Below, piece after piece: positions 27,751 to 35,263 of a stretch of 64,000 nucleotides of DNA. The position numbers and the translations under genes were made by a program. Source of the DNA: a methanogenic archaeon mixed culture ISO4-G1 (GTDB lineage: Archaea; Thermoplasmatota; Thermoplasmata; Methanomassiliicoccales; Methanomethylophilaceae). Position 1 is the stretch's first letter. Each line of letters begins with the position of its first letter. The DNA is taken from NCBI GenBank assembly GCA_001563305.1, contig CP013703.1, positions 620,001 through 684,000 on the forward strand, written 5' to 3'. A model generated the notes under the pieces. The model did not search any database and was not told the origin of the DNA. It saw nothing but the letters and a program-made list of their open reading frames with translations.

Positions 27751-28817
27751 TCGAAACCGCCCCCTTTCTTCCTCATGAGGAGAGCGAAGTATACGGGCAG
27801 TCCGATGATGGCCGTGATGGTACCTATGGGATACACGATCCCGACCGTGATGCACTTGCTTGCGATGTCGGCGCATTCCAGGACCACGGCTCCCAGCAGG
27901 GCCGATGTGACCAGCAGGTAACGCTGGTCCTCTCCGACTACCATGCGTGCCATGTGCGGGGCGACGATACCGATGAATCCTATCGCACCGACGAACGAGA
28001 CGGCCCCGGCCGTGAGGACCGAGATCAGAAGGAACATCCATTTGCGGAGCTTCTCTACGTTGATTCCCATCGAGCGGGCCTTGTTGTCACCCAATCTCAT
28101 GGCCGTGAGCAGCCATGATTTGCTGTAAAGGACCACGAATCCGATGACGAACAGGACCAGGATCAGGGCATCGATCTTCCAGGTGGCCTTCTCAAGGCTA
28201 CCCATGGTCCAGAATGCTATGTCACGGAGCGTGTCCGAATTGACGAAATACTGGAGGACCGACTGGATCGCAGTGAACAGCTGGACCACACCGACTCCTG
28301 CCAGTATGAGGATCGTGGCGTTGAACTTCCTTCTCTTCGCCACTATGAAAATGAATGCGCAGGTGATCATCGCGAATATGAACGCGGCGGCAGGGATCAG
28401 ATACATGCCGACGATCGAAAGACCGCCCAATCCGCCGGCGATGGCCAGTGCCGCCCCCAGGGTCGCTCCCGAGGAGATTCCCAGCGTGTAAGGGCTTGCC
28501 AGGGGGTTGTTGAGCATGGTCTGCATGACGGCCCCTGCGAATCCGAATGTGGCACCGCACAGAATTCCGAGTATGGAGATGGGTGCCTGAAGGTCGCGTA
28601 CGATGATAACGTTGATGAAATATGCCTGATCAGGCCAGAAAAGTGCTTTGAAGAACTCGTCTATCGACATGTAGCCGCTGGTCGTCATATACAGGTCGAA
28701 GAAGACGATGAATATGGTCAGCCCCAGCAGCCCTACCGTGAATAGGAACCTCTTCCTGTTACTCTTGCGGTAATCATAGGGCCGTACTTGGTCATTATTT
28801 GTGATTTCTTCTGTCAT
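27747..28817 (-). CDS. ABC importer 1 permease (FecCD/BtuC type)
   Basis: A 356-aa integral membrane protein with about ten TM helices and FecCD family motifs, including 'RLPR'-equivalent 'VRDLQAPISILGILCGATFG', 'NPLASPYTLGISSGATLGAA' and 'GAIGFIGIVAPHMARMVVGE'. It forms the translocation channel with the ATPase encoded just downstream. A hairpin separates it from the binding-protein gene upstream. Confidence 0.92.
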   Translation of the reverse strand: MTEEITNNDQVRPYDYRKSNRKRFLFTVGLLGLTIFIVFFDLYMTTSGYMSIDEFFKALFWPDQAYFINVIIVRDLQAPISILGILCGATFGFAGAVMQTMLNNPLASPYTLGISSGATLGAALAIAGGLGGLSIVGMYLIPAAAFIFAMITCAFIFIVAKRRKFNATILILAGVGVVQLFTAIQSVLQYFVNSDTLRDIAFWTMGSLEKATWKIDALILVLFVIGFVVLYSKSWLLTAMRLGDNKARSMGINVEKLRKWMFLLISVLTAGAVSFVGAIGFIGIVAPHMARMVVGEDQRYLLVTSALLGAVVLECADIASKCITVGIVYPIGTITAIIGLPVYFALLMRKKGGGFE

Positions 28818-28842
28818 GGGCTGGCCTCGGAAATGGAAGGGA

Positions 28843-28860
28843 TGCAGCCCGAAGGCTGCA
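28843..28860 (-). terminator. Intergenic hairpin between binding protein and permease genes
   Basis: Perfect 7-bp stem TGCAGCC-CGAA-GGCTGCA in the 53-base gap. It probably acts as a partial terminator or 3' stabiliser giving more binding protein than permease, a common arrangement in importer operons. Confidence 0.5.
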
Positions 28861-28870
28861 TTAATTGGTT

Positions 28871-30196
28871 TCAGCTCTTCACTTCGTCGCCGTAGTACAG
28901 CACCCAGACTCCTTTGATGGACAGTTCCTTGGGCATGTACTTGTGCCAGAAGTCGAAGAAGTCCTTCTGCGGGTCGAGGTTCTTGTACTCCTCGGGCCAG
29001 ATCAGTTTGGCCATGGCCTCGACACCGACGAAATCGTACAGGTTACGGTTGAGCTGGTGGGCGACGACCATGACGTCACCGTCCTTCCAGGCGTTGAGGT
29101 TCCCAAGTCCGTTCCTGGGGCCCTCGGTCTGGCTGAAGCCTTCCTGCAGCTTTGCGATGATCTTCTCCTTGGTCTCATCGTATCCTGTGTGGATGTTTCC
29201 CGAGCCCTCGGGCTGACAGGTGATGGCGATGGCGTCGATCGCTGCGTTGTGGGCCAGAAGCGCTGCCGCGTTGTAGACGGGAAACGCTCCACCGGAATCG
29301 AGCGCGGTCATACCGTCTGCATCCCAGTTGGTCTTGACACCCTGTCCTCCGAGGTTGTAGATGAATGCGCCCCACATGGTCTCGTTGTTGTAGGAGTTCG
29401 CGAATTTGTCGAGCTGCCATCCCTGGCACTCGCAGTAGATCTGGGGCCTGACTCCGCCGTTGGCCTTGATGAGTTTCTCGGCATTCTGGTAGAGGGGTGT
29501 GACCTTGTCGACGTAGAGCTTTGCGAGCTCGTTCGCCCTCTCGGTGAGTCCGAACATCATTCCGAGCATCTTGATGGTGTTGGAGATGGTGGTGGGATCC
29601 TCTCCCTGGAAGTACATGTAGAATGTGTCCACGTTCAGGGTCTCTTTGAGTTTCTGAGCAACGAGGTCGGACTCGGGAGCGGTCATCATGTGAACGTATG
29701 CTCCGGGGTTCGTCGCGACGACGGTCATCGGACTGTTGGCATCCAAGAGCGGGAGGGAAGCCAGCTTAGGCATGTCCTTGGTAAGCCAGGCGAAGTCCTG
29801 CATCGAATCGCTGGTGAGCTTGTCCTTGTCCCATGCCACGATGTACTTGTCGATATCGCTGCCGCAGAGCGCCAGCATGGTCATCATGGGTCCTCCCTTG
29901 ACGGTGTCCGCTATCGCGATGGCATCGAAGGTGTGGTCGAACGTGTACTGCTTTCCGATTCCATCGGTAAATGTGTACGGTTCGCATTTCATTCCTGCTA
30001 TCTTTCCAGTTTCCTTGTTGACCCAGAGGCCGTTAGATGTTTTCTCAACGGGTTTTCCGTTCCAGGAGACCTCGTCCCCTGTGACATCTCCACCGCCGGA
30101 TCCGCCGTTTCCGAAGGGATTGAGCACCACAACGACCGCGACCGCTGTGATTGCCACAATCGCCACTACGGCGATTATTGCGATTTTCTTATCCAT
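28871..30196 (-). CDS. ABC importer 1 substrate-binding protein (FecB/BtuF-like, membrane-anchored)
   Basis: A 441-aa extracellular binding protein. It has an N-terminal hydrophobic anchor (residues ~4-25) then a Gly/Ser linker (GNGGSGGGD), with no lipobox Cys. The mature part has the two-lobed helical-hinge pattern of cluster-III binding proteins, for example 'HTFDAIAIADTVKGGPMMTM', 'NSPMTVVATNPGAYVHMM' and 'TISNTIKMLGMMFGLTERAN'. The ligand is not readable; family ligands are iron chelates, heme or corrinoids. The start is preceded by GGTGA. It is the first gene of the minus-strand operon, under operator site 1. Confidence 0.85.
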   Translation of the reverse strand: MDKKIAIIAVVAIVAITAVAVVVVLNPFGNGGSGGGDVTGDEVSWNGKPVEKTSNGLWVNKETGKIAGMKCEPYTFTDGIGKQYTFDHTFDAIAIADTVKGGPMMTMLALCGSDIDKYIVAWDKDKLTSDSMQDFAWLTKDMPKLASLPLLDANSPMTVVATNPGAYVHMMTAPESDLVAQKLKETLNVDTFYMYFQGEDPTTISNTIKMLGMMFGLTERANELAKLYVDKVTPLYQNAEKLIKANGGVRPQIYCECQGWQLDKFANSYNNETMWGAFIYNLGGQGVKTNWDADGMTALDSGGAFPVYNAAALLAHNAAIDAIAITCQPEGSGNIHTGYDETKEKIIAKLQEGFSQTEGPRNGLGNLNAWKDGDVMVVAHQLNRNLYDFVGVEAMAKLIWPEEYKNLDPQKDFFDFWHKYMPKELSIKGVWVLYYGDEVKS

Positions 30197-30206
30197 GGTT
30201 TCACCT

Positions 30207-30225
30207 ATTGGATGTATAATCCAGC
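30207..30225 (-). promoter_or_regulatory. Operator site 1: ATTGGAT-N5-ATCCAgc inverted repeat at importer 1 promoter
   Basis: ATTGGAT (30207-30213), a 5-base spacer, then ATCCAGC, matching the perfect repeat at 56571 in arm sequence and spacing. The TATA box of this promoter (minus strand of GGTATAAAAGG, 30234-30244) lies about 14 bases away, so the repeat would cover the transcription start and suit a repressor. The regulator is unknown. Confidence 0.6.
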
Positions 30226-30597
30226 CTAGGTTCGGTATAAAAGGCTAATGAATTTAAGGTATACCAAAATTGATTTTGGATAATCAATTGGATTAGTCTG
30301 GCTCCAAAAAACTACTTGACTGATGATTCAGTGTAAACTATTAATAACTTAGAATATGATTCGCGGTTTTGAACGAGAGTGGACATACTTTACTACATTC
30401 CAATCCAATCGATTTTGTCCAGTAAAATCAAAAGTAGGCATCTATTACCAACATCGGCGAAAGGGGCGGAAATACCATGAAAACATGCGAATTCGCATAA
30501 AATCCCTAAAGAACGATCCGTTTCAAGCCCCGAATTGATGTTTTCTCCTCTGTGTCCACAGGGTGCACACATTCCATGCATCGTAGTTTAAATGACA
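30226..30597. other. Non-coding divergent region with overlapping palindromes
   Basis: The gap between the importer 1 operon and methyltransferase C (30197-30631) has no convincing gene; the short ORFs here lack coding character. It is A/T-rich. It holds overlapping palindromes at 30264-30289 (CCAAAAT-TG-ATTTTGG, then AATTGATT-N6-AATCAATT), an ATTGGATTAG copy at 30287-30296 that recurs exactly at 56467-56476, a GGTATACC palindrome near 30258, and tandem TTCCAAT/ATCCAAT half-sites at 30398-30409. Confidence 0.5.
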
Positions 30598-30616
30598 ATT
30601 GGACCTTTAATCCAAT
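30598..30616 (+). promoter_or_regulatory. Operator site 2: ATTGGAc-N5-ATCCAAT inverted repeat at methyltransferase C promoter
   Basis: ATTGGAC, CTTTA, ATCCAAT: same 7-5-7 layout as sites 1 and 3 with a single arm mismatch. It sits just downstream of a TATA-like TTTAAAT (30587-30593) and about 15 bases before the ATG at 30632, again covering the likely transcription start. Confidence 0.6.
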
Positions 30617-30631
30617 AAGATAGGTGAACAC

Positions 30632-31270
30632 ATGAGTGAGAACGAGAACCCAAAGAAGAATGACGATCAGTTCGGCAACCCCCATGGGGATGACGGCGAG
30701 AAGGTTATGGACCAGATGAACCACAGCCACCGCCCGTACATCGAGTGGGGTCTCCTGAACCTTCCGAAAATCGATCCCAAGAGCATCCTGGATGTCGGGT
30801 TCGGAGGAGGCATCGTGACAAGATACATCCTCAGGGCCTTCCCCAAGGCCAAGGGCTATGGGTTGGACATCTCGGAGGATGCACTCGAGTATGCATCGAA
30901 ATACAACAAGTACTTCATCGACGAGGGAAGGCTGAGCTACATCGTGGGCGATGTGGCCGATATGCCATACGAGGACGGAAGGTTCGATCTGGTCATTACC
31001 AACGCCAGTTATTTCTTCTGGCCGGACCTCGCCGGTTCCCTCAAGGAGATCGCACGTGTGATTGCAAAGGGCGGAATATTCTGCTTCCCCATATACGGTC
31101 CTATAACGGACGAGATCTACGAGAAGGAAGCCTCTAAATGGGCGGGGAAGGCGAAACTGTACAAGGACTCGGAGCTCGAAGCGATGCTGAAGGATGCGGG
31201 TTTCGAGACGACCTTCGCTGCGGATCCCGACAACGAGTTCGTTGCTACTTTCACCTGTGTCAAGAAGTGA
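30632..31270 (+). CDS. SAM-dependent methyltransferase C (class I)
   Basis: A 212-aa Rossmann methyltransferase: motif I 'ILDVGFGGGIVTRYIL' (~50-65), 'GYGLDISEDALEYA', 'GDVADMPYEDGRFDLVITNA', 'FWPDLAGSLKEIARVI'. It is a paralogue of B and D but lacks their N-terminal Cys ('QCQMPHGE'). Shine-Dalgarno GGTGA lies 4 bases before the ATG. It is transcribed divergently from importer 1 under operator site 2 and is followed after 4 bases by paralogue D. The substrate is unknown. Confidence 0.82.
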   Translation: MSENENPKKNDDQFGNPHGDDGEKVMDQMNHSHRPYIEWGLLNLPKIDPKSILDVGFGGGIVTRYILRAFPKAKGYGLDISEDALEYASKYNKYFIDEGRLSYIVGDVADMPYEDGRFDLVITNASYFFWPDLAGSLKEIARVIAKGGIFCFPIYGPITDEIYEKEASKWAGKAKLYKDSELEAMLKDAGFETTFAADPDNEFVATFTCVKK

Positions 31271-31274
31271 TCAC

Positions 31275-31928
31275 ATGGGTGAGGAGAAGAGGTATCTCGA
31301 GGGCCCCGGCGCTGGGGACATGACACAGTGCCAGATGCCGCATGGTGAGGATGGCTACTACGTCATAGACAGGATGAACAAGAACCACAGGCCGTACATC
31401 CAATGGTCCTTGGACAACATGCCGGACATCGACCCGAAGTTCATCCTGGACATCGGATACGGGGGCGGTATATTCTCTAGGCTAGCCCTCAGGAAGTTCC
31501 CCAAGGCAATCGGATACGGCATAGACATCTCGGAGGTCTCCTACAAGAGTGCGCAGGTCTACGACAAGTACTTCATCGACGAGGGCAGGCTGCATCTCGT
31601 GATGGGCGATGTCAGGGACATGCCGTACGAGTACGGGAAGTTCGATCTCGTCATATCCAGCGAGAGCTACTTCTTCTGGCCGGACATCAAGGATGCTTGG
31701 AAGGAGGTCGTTCGCGTCATGGCCAAGGGTGCAGTGCTCGTCATACCTGCCGGAGGACGCCGTATCACGGACGAGAACTACGAGGAGGTCAAGGCCAACA
31801 CACCAGCGCCTCTCAACGTGTACAAGGACTCCGAGGTCGTGGATATGCTCATCGAGGCAGGATTGGACGCAAAGCTCCAATTGAACGAGGACGGGTCCAA
31901 AGGTGCCTACTACGGTATAAAGCGCTGA
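31275..31928 (+). CDS. SAM-dependent methyltransferase D (class I)
   Basis: A 217-aa paralogue of B and C: 'MTQCQMPHGEDGYYVID' near 17-33, motif I 'ILDIGYGGGIFSRLAL', 'GYGIDISEVSYKSA', 'GDVRDMPYEYGKFDLVIS', 'FWPDIKDAWKEVVRVM'. I took ATG 31275, 4 bases after the stop of C; the longer frame to 31194 lies inside C. It is probably one operon with C. B and D are closer to each other than to C, suggesting duplication and relocation across the importer operon. Confidence 0.82.
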   Translation: MGEEKRYLEGPGAGDMTQCQMPHGEDGYYVIDRMNKNHRPYIQWSLDNMPDIDPKFILDIGYGGGIFSRLALRKFPKAIGYGIDISEVSYKSAQVYDKYFIDEGRLHLVMGDVRDMPYEYGKFDLVISSESYFFWPDIKDAWKEVVRVMAKGAVLVIPAGGRRITDENYEEVKANTPAPLNVYKDSEVVDMLIEAGLDAKLQLNEDGSKGAYYGIKR

Positions 31929-31977
31929 AACGACGGATTATATACACGTCGGCAATACACATGGACGAGGTTACAAA

Positions 31978-32139
31978 ATGCCCAAAATCAACGAGGCCGA
32001 ATGTGTCGGCTGCGGAGTGTGCGCAGACGCATGCCCCTCATCCGCCATCACGGTCGGTGACGTCGCGGTCATCAACGCCAGCGAGTGCGTCGACTGCGGA
32101 TGCTGCATCGACGAGTGCCCCTCCGGAGCAATCCAGTGA
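31978..32139 (+). CDS. 2[4Fe-4S] ferredoxin
   Basis: A 53-aa ferredoxin with two clusters: CVGCGVCADACP (C9, C12, C15, C19) and CVDCGCCIDECP (C37, C40, C43, C47). It is a soluble low-potential electron carrier. It has its own TATA-like ATTATATAC (31938-31946) about 35 bases upstream. It is too short for many gene callers. RamA and the MCR-activation proteins in this window need low-potential electrons, but a direct link is speculation. Confidence 0.92.
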   Translation: MPKINEAECVGCGVCADACPSSAITVGDVAVINASECVDCGCCIDECPSGAIQ

Positions 32140-32149
32140 GTGCATTCAG

Positions 32150-32167
32150 CACGGTCCCAGGACCGTG
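32150..32167 (+). terminator. Hairpin between converging genes
   Basis: Perfect 8-bp stem CACGGTCC-CA-GGACCGTG between the ferredoxin and the minus-strand gene ending at 32183; likely bidirectional. Confidence 0.65.
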
Positions 32168-32182
32168 TCAAACCGCTTACTT

Positions 32183-32518
32183 TCACTTCTTGTATCTTAC
32201 CAGTGCAGGGACCTGATGGCACAGCTCCTGCCCGAAAACCAGCTGTCTTCTCGGATTCTCGGAGGACATCCTGTCGAAGATCCCCTCCATCCCCTCCCAG
32301 CCGTAGAAGAAGACCATATGATCAGAGGAGGTGTCTGGATACACCGAGCAATCCAATCCGATGTCCCCGCACATGACCACCGCGTAATCCAGAAGGTTCT
32401 CCCTGCCCATGCGGCGCAGGCCGATGACCATCTCGGCATCCTTGTCGAGGAGGAAACTCTCCAGTTTCCTCTCCAGAGCATCGAGGTCTGATTCGGCGGG
32501 CGAGCAGAGTTCCTCCAT
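32183..32518 (-). CDS. Hypothetical protein, 111 aa
   Basis: Not recognised. A soluble alpha/beta protein starting MEELCSPAESDLDALERKLE, with 'YAVVMCGDIGLDCSVYPDTS' and 'MVFFYGWEGMEGIFDRM' in the middle and a basic end (VRYKK). No membrane segment or known motif is seen. Codon use is like that of neighbouring real genes, and it fits between two terminators/convergent genes. Confidence 0.6.
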   Translation of the reverse strand: MEELCSPAESDLDALERKLESFLLDKDAEMVIGLRRMGRENLLDYAVVMCGDIGLDCSVYPDTSSDHMVFFYGWEGMEGIFDRMSSENPRRQLVFGQELCHQVPALVRYKK

Positions 32519-32613
32519 GCCCCGACATATTTATCGCCGTTAAAAGGACTGCTGTTCTGTCCAGAACGGAGCCTGGTTTTTAATTGTTGAATGTATAACG
32601 GCGGTTGGAAACT

Positions 32614-33357
32614 ATGACGGCTAGCAAGTATGAGAGGGAGATCCGTTTCTTCGCGAAACAGTCGGAGTGGCTCCTCTCTTAGAAGGAGGACCTGTTGGCG
32701 AAAGGAGAGCTGACAGAGGATGAGAAGGCATGCATCGAGGAGATCGATGCCACCGTGGAGAGGTACGCCGCACGTAAGAAGGAGATAGAGGAATCCTATG
32801 TCGAGGCGGGCCTCGAGCTGCCGCTCACATCGAGGAACCTGAATGCTAGCGTGTATCCGATAGGGGTGTCATTCGAGCCCGTCGGAAGGGACTACAGGAA
32901 GGCGCTGATCGAGGAGACCAACGCCAGGAACGCGGAGACCGCCAAGGCCTATGAGGAGACCGAGGCTCCCGACACGGACGACATCGACCAGCTCAACGCC
33001 GATGTCAAGGAGATGACCCAGCAGTTGATGGACATCGAGACCAGGATCGCGGAGGCAAACATCAACGACGATGCCGATGCGCTGGTCACCCTCAGGCAGG
33101 AGTCGGAGAAGGTCCGCAGCAGGCGCGATAACACCATCAACAAGATCAAGGCCCTCAAGGTCGAGGGTGCGAGGTCAGCTTCCGCGTCAGGCGTTAGCAA
33201 GGAGTTCCAGGACAAGATCCTCAACCAGGAGCAGCAGATCAGCTCCCTGAGGACACAGATGGGTATGCTCCGCAGCGACGTCTACGAGATGAAGGACATG
33301 CTGGCCGAGATAATGTTCCGTCTGGGGATTCAGAGGAACGACGACCGCGAAGACTGA
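32614..33357 (+). CDS. Coiled-coil protein with in-frame amber codon (candidate pyrrolysine protein)
   Basis: From ATG 32614 the frame reads MTASKYEREIRFFAKQSEWL then LS, meets TAG at codon 23 (32680-32682), and continues with KEDLLAKGELTEDEKACIEE for 247 codons in total to TGA. The rest is strongly helical and charged with coiled-coil heptads (~25-55, ~95-150, ~190-240). Pre-TAG sequence has good coding character and joins the same helix. The organism encodes the full Pyl system and no annotated gene here uses TAG as stop, so read-through with pyrrolysine is plausible. The alternative is a start at TTG 32695, which has a strong AAGGAGG 5 bases before it. Function unknown. Confidence 0.6.
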
Positions 33358-33374
33358 ATTTTTAGAAAAATAAT

Positions 33375-33390
33375 GGCCCCATGAGGGGCC
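33375..33390 (+). terminator. Hairpin terminator between converging genes
   Basis: GGCCCC-ATGA-GGGGCC followed by TTTTAAT, in the 47-base gap between the coiled-coil gene and the ramA 3' end. Confidence 0.75.
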
Positions 33391-33404
33391 TTTTAATGTT
33401 TATC

Positions 33405-35036
33405 TCAGGCAGCAGGCCTGAGGGACAGGGTGCTGAGGGTTCCCTTGGGGCAGATCCTCTCGCACCTCTTGCAGGCGGTTCCTCCGCACCTGTCGGTCTT
33501 GATCTCCGCCCAGAAACCGTCATCCTTTTTGATGATGGACAGGGCCTTCTCGGGGCACTCCTTGACGCACTTCTTGCATCCGATGCAGTCCTTGAGCTTA
33601 CCGGTGGTGACCGTTCCGGCCTGGATGATGTGGACCTTGCACTCCTCGGTGTCGGGCAGATCCCTCGCCACGAGGCGCTTGTGCTTGACCTCCTCGGCCT
33701 TGGGCATGGGCGGGAGCGGCTTGATGCCGTACATCTCCAGCATGTTGTTGTACTCGCTGAAGGGCATTCCGCCGCACCAGTAGGAGTACTCGATGGAGTA
33801 GACGTTCTTGAAGAAATCCGATGTGGCGAACATCACGTGCTGTGCCAGCAGCTTCTTGGCGAATGCCTTGAGCTCGTCGAGTGTGACTTCTCCGAAGATG
33901 ATCTTCCTGGCCATTCCGATGGAGGTGTTTCCGAACTGGACGATGTCCCTCGCACCGGGTGTGACCATTCCGACCTCCATGGCCTTGATGGGGTCGACGT
34001 ATAATCCGGACGCTCCGGACATGTATGCCTTCTGGATGTCGTCCACCCAGACGCCTGCGGCGTCCATGAGCGTGAGGAATCCGCAGCGGAGGGCACCGAT
34101 GGCCTTTCCCGCCTCCTCCACATCCTTGGAGCTGATCCTGATCCCGTCCTGGAGGTTGATGTATCCGTCGGGGGTGTTGATTACCGAGTTCGCGATGATA
34201 CCAGTCTTGAGCCCTGCGGCTAGTGCCGCGATGACACCGGTTCCGGTGATTCCCACGGCCTTGCCGTGCATTGGGCCCTCCTCCAGGACCTTTCCGGTGA
34301 TGGGGTCCACGAGGTCCCCTTCCTGGACACCTATGGTGTCGTCCAGGACGTAGCATCTCCAACCCTTGTCCGTGACCTCGATCTCGCTCAGCGCGCCCGG
34401 GGCGGCGAGCATTCCGCGCTCGATCTGCTGACCCTCCAGTGCGGGACCCGCCGCGGCGGATCCGGTGTAGATGTTCCCGTTGACTACCAGCGCCATCTCG
34501 GCGTTCGTACCGTAATCGACGACGATGCAGGGCTGCTTCTCCTCGAGGATGTCGGTCATCATCATCATCGCCATGGCGTCGGCACCGATCTCGTGGGTGA
34601 CCGCCGGCGGGATTATGACTTTGGCGTTCTTCATTCCCTTGATCCCGATGGACGTCGCATCGAGTACGGCTCCGTTCCTGTCGGGGGACACGATACCGAG
34701 CGCCTCGATCTTGTTCTTTCCGGCGTACGCCAGGTCCCTGATCTCGATGTTCTGGAAGAGCGAAAGCTGGAACGGGTTTCCGCAGACAGCTATGATCTCC
34801 ACGCAGGATAGGTCGATGGCGAGCTCCTTGAACAGGTTGTTGATCGCCGAGATCATGAGCCCGTTCGCGAGGTCCTCTCCGACCTCGATCGCGTAGTTGA
34901 CGTGGTCGATGACGTTCATTCCGGGGATCGGGTGGCGTTCCGTGATGGCCGTGGCCACTGTCTTCTTGCTGTCAAGATCCACTGCCTGGCAGCGGAATCC
35001 GCTGGTTCCCAAGTCTAATGCAATTCCGTATCTCAT
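33405..35036 (-). CDS. ramA: RamA, reductive activator of methylamine corrinoid proteins
   Basis: A 543-aa protein. It has an ASKHA-like ATPase region with N-terminal 'MRYGIALDLGTSGFRCQAVD' and 'CIVVDYGTNAEMALVVNG' near 170-190, and two C-terminal [4Fe-4S] motifs, 'CIGCKKCVKECP' and 'CGGTACKRCERICP' (about 485-530). RamA reduces the Co(II) corrinoid of MtmC/MtbC/MttC to Co(I) using ATP. Length and architecture match Methanosarcina RamA. It is divergent from mtmB, sharing a ~225-base control region; no corrinoid protein gene (mtmC) is in the window. Confidence 0.93.
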   Translation of the reverse strand: MRYGIALDLGTSGFRCQAVDLDSKKTVATAITERHPIPGMNVIDHVNYAIEVGEDLANGLMISAINNLFKELAIDLSCVEIIAVCGNPFQLSLFQNIEIRDLAYAGKNKIEALGIVSPDRNGAVLDATSIGIKGMKNAKVIIPPAVTHEIGADAMAMMMMTDILEEKQPCIVVDYGTNAEMALVVNGNIYTGSAAAGPALEGQQIERGMLAAPGALSEIEVTDKGWRCYVLDDTIGVQEGDLVDPITGKVLEEGPMHGKAVGITGTGVIAALAAGLKTGIIANSVINTPDGYINLQDGIRISSKDVEEAGKAIGALRCGFLTLMDAAGVWVDDIQKAYMSGASGLYVDPIKAMEVGMVTPGARDIVQFGNTSIGMARKIIFGEVTLDELKAFAKKLLAQHVMFATSDFFKNVYSIEYSYWCGGMPFSEYNNMLEMYGIKPLPPMPKAEEVKHKRLVARDLPDTEECKVHIIQAGTVTTGKLKDCIGCKKCVKECPEKALSIIKKDDGFWAEIKTDRCGGTACKRCERICPKGTLSTLSLRPAA

Positions 35037-35167
35037 TCTGCCCCTCCTCTGAGGATGTAACCTAATGCAGAGGGTATCTGATTACTTGATAAAAAGGATA
35101 TCACGCACCCGCCGCATGGACCACCCAGCCATCCAGATGGCGGGATTCTAACTTCCTAGGTCAATCT

Positions 35168-35175
35168 CTTTAAAG
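35168..35175 (+). promoter_or_regulatory. TATA-like element for mtmB
   Basis: CTTTAAAG in the divergent ramA-mtmB gap, about 90 bases before the mtmB ATG; it implies a leader of about 65 nt. No convincing operator repeat was seen in this gap. Confidence 0.4.
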
Positions 35176-35263
35176 TCCCTTTACAATACACATATCGCCG
35201 GGGAAGTGTGCCGTATACGATGTTTGGCACATGCTAATAACCGGCGAAAGACGTGATCGTCCG

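Noticed and set aside
28865-30229. 454-codon open frame antisense to the binding-protein gene
   Set aside because: Mirror of a well-supported binding protein with anchor and helical-hinge pattern; the antisense product has no recognisable features.
30356-30538. 60-codon ORF in the importer 1 divergent gap
   Set aside because: No Shine-Dalgarno, poor coding character (Arg/Lys/Phe-rich), and it spans A/T-rich regulatory sequence.
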